A stretch of DNA of 5,905 bases, taken from the NCBI GenBank assembly GCA_045538075.1, contig JAZSQT010000055.1:1-5905 (forward strand), in the 5' to 3' direction. The translations under genes were made by a program, and so were the position numbers. This document shows, in pieces, positions 5,154-5,905 of the stretch (the stretch's first letter is position 1; every line of letters starts with the position of its first letter). This DNA comes from JAZSQT01 sp045538075 (lineage in GTDB: Bacteria; Chrysiogenota; Deferribacteres; Deferribacterales; Mucispirillaceae). A model generated the notes under the pieces. It did no database searches. It was given only the letters and a program-made list of their open reading frames with translations, and was not told where the DNA came from.

Positions 5154-5905
5154 TTAATTAATCATACCAGGGTATATTAATGGTTTATTAAGAGATACGT
5201 CCATAGGGATTAAAATTTCTTTATTTATTTCAACAGATTTTACATCACTCAACAATATTCCACCACGAAAAACTTTTCCAGAAAACTTATTACTATTAGC
5301 TTTTGAGATAAATAATAATTTTCCTCCAGACGAAGAAAGACAAGATAATTCGGCAATTGTAACATTATCAAGAAAACAATCAGTCATATATCTTCCATTT
5401 TTATATTTTAAAAAATTATTCATTTCTTTTTCATTAGGAAAAAGCATTAAAGAAAATGGATATTCTGATTTAGCTGAAATATCAATAGTTATAGGTTTGT
5501 TATCAGAAGTATTTAAATTAACTACCCATACACCATTCTTTTTTAATACTACTTCTCTACTTGCTAAAGGTTTTTTATGCAAATCTTTAATAATTTCATT
5601 ATATAATTTTAGTAAATTTAATTTTTTTGCATAAACAATTACCTTATTGTTACTTTCTTCTATATGAGTTTTTATGCCAGCATTTTCTAAAAAAGATGCA
5701 AGTAATACTGATTTGTCATATACATCTGCTTCTTTTATTGTTAATGATTGTTTTGGATTTCTACCTTTATTTCTTTCTTTTACAAGAGATATATCGTTTA
5801 TAACGTAATTATATGCTTTTATCGTTATACATTCAAAATTTCCACTTAAACAATCTTCTGAAATACGAGAAAGAATATTACGAATAAAGTCGGATCGTAG
5901 CCATG
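5154..5905 (-). CDS. Partial transglutaminase-like protein lacking catalytic residues
   Basis: The reading frame is open from the right edge to the stop at 5156-5154, so 249 residues of a longer protein are visible and the N-terminus is missing. Numbering from the first full codon (Trp1), residues about 28-80 read A-Y-N-Y-V-I-N-D-I-S (30-39), N-P-K-Q-S-L (49-54), then A-D-V-Y-D-K-S-V-L-L-A-S-F-L-E-N-A-G-I (59-77). This matches the helix of the transglutaminase-like fold, as found with DUF3857, whose consensus is G-D-C-x-D-K-x-x-L-L-x-x-x-L-x-x-x-G-I. The catalytic Cys position is Val61. A second block, R-E-V-V...G-V-W-V-V-N-L-N-T-S-D (about 116-134), resembles the His (N-H-V) and Asp (L-D-P-T) blocks, with Glu and Asn in their places. 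The remaining C-terminal part is probably beta-rich and unrecognised. It is the upstream partner of mqnA by position only. A TTG at 5582 is not the start. Function unknown; family placement is by eye. Confidence 0.6.
   Translation of the reverse strand, partial: WLRSDFIRNILSRISEDCLSGNFECITIKAYNYVINDISLVKERNKGRNPKQSLTIKEADVYDKSVLLASFLENAGIKTHIEESNNKVIVYAKKLNLLKLYNEIIKDLHKKPLASREVVLKKNGVWVVNLNTSDNKPITIDISAKSEYPFSLMLFPNEKEMNNFLKYKNGRYMTDCFLDNVTIAELSCLSSSGGKLLFISKANSNKFSGKVFRGGILLSDVKSVEINKEILIPMDVSLNKPLIYPGMIN

Noticed and set aside
5580..5582. TTG as the start of a 142-residue - strand protein
   Set aside because: The frame stays open for a further 107 codons to the window edge, with transglutaminase-like family motifs, so the gene is larger and truncated by the window.

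Overview
The window is a uniformly AT-rich stretch of bacterial chromosome. Six protein genes lie wholly inside it and a seventh runs off the right edge. The first five genes are on the + strand and the last two on the - strand, and the two groups converge around position 4360. The gene content fits a Gram-negative, menaquinone-using bacterium. It has a lipoprotein with cysteine-paired Sel1 repeats, an SspB-type ClpXP adaptor, and MqnA of the futalosine route to menaquinone. Low GC plus this mix would suit a Deferribacterota (Mucispirillum-like) or Campylobacterota-like lineage. That placement is inference; no marker gene in the window settles it.

Layout. Positions 1-408 are a gene-free, very AT-rich leader. 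Positions 409-1479 encode a 356-residue Sel1-repeat lipoprotein, closed by a clear hairpin terminator (1489-1512). A good promoter candidate (1617-1645) precedes a run of four + strand genes. These are a two-gene ThrE/YjjP-YjjB-type exporter (1674-2459 and 2456-2944, overlapping by ATGA), a single DppD/OppD-type ABC ATPase with a cysteine-rich C-terminus (2985-3938), and an SspB-like adaptor (3942-4358). I see no terminator between these four, so they may be one transcript. On the - strand, a partial gene entering from the right edge (5905-5154) lies 15 bases upstream of mqnA (5138-4362), which starts with TTG behind a strong Shine-Dalgarno.

How the genes may work together. The exporter pair forms one membrane transporter. 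The ABC ATPase has no permease, binding protein or DppF partner here, so it must work with subunits encoded elsewhere. The SspB-like protein would deliver substrates to ClpXP and has no obvious functional link to the ATPase. MqnA catalyses the first committed step of futalosine-dependent menaquinone synthesis. The partial gene upstream of it looks like a transglutaminase-fold protein that has lost its catalytic residues; its role is unknown.

Most notable points: the regular ladder of eight cysteine pairs in the Sel1 lipoprotein, the apparent pseudo-transglutaminase next to mqnA, and the orphan ABC ATPase joined to an SspB-like adaptor whose tail resembles a ClpX-binding motif. I saw no CRISPR array, tRNA, rRNA, insertion sequence or phage feature.
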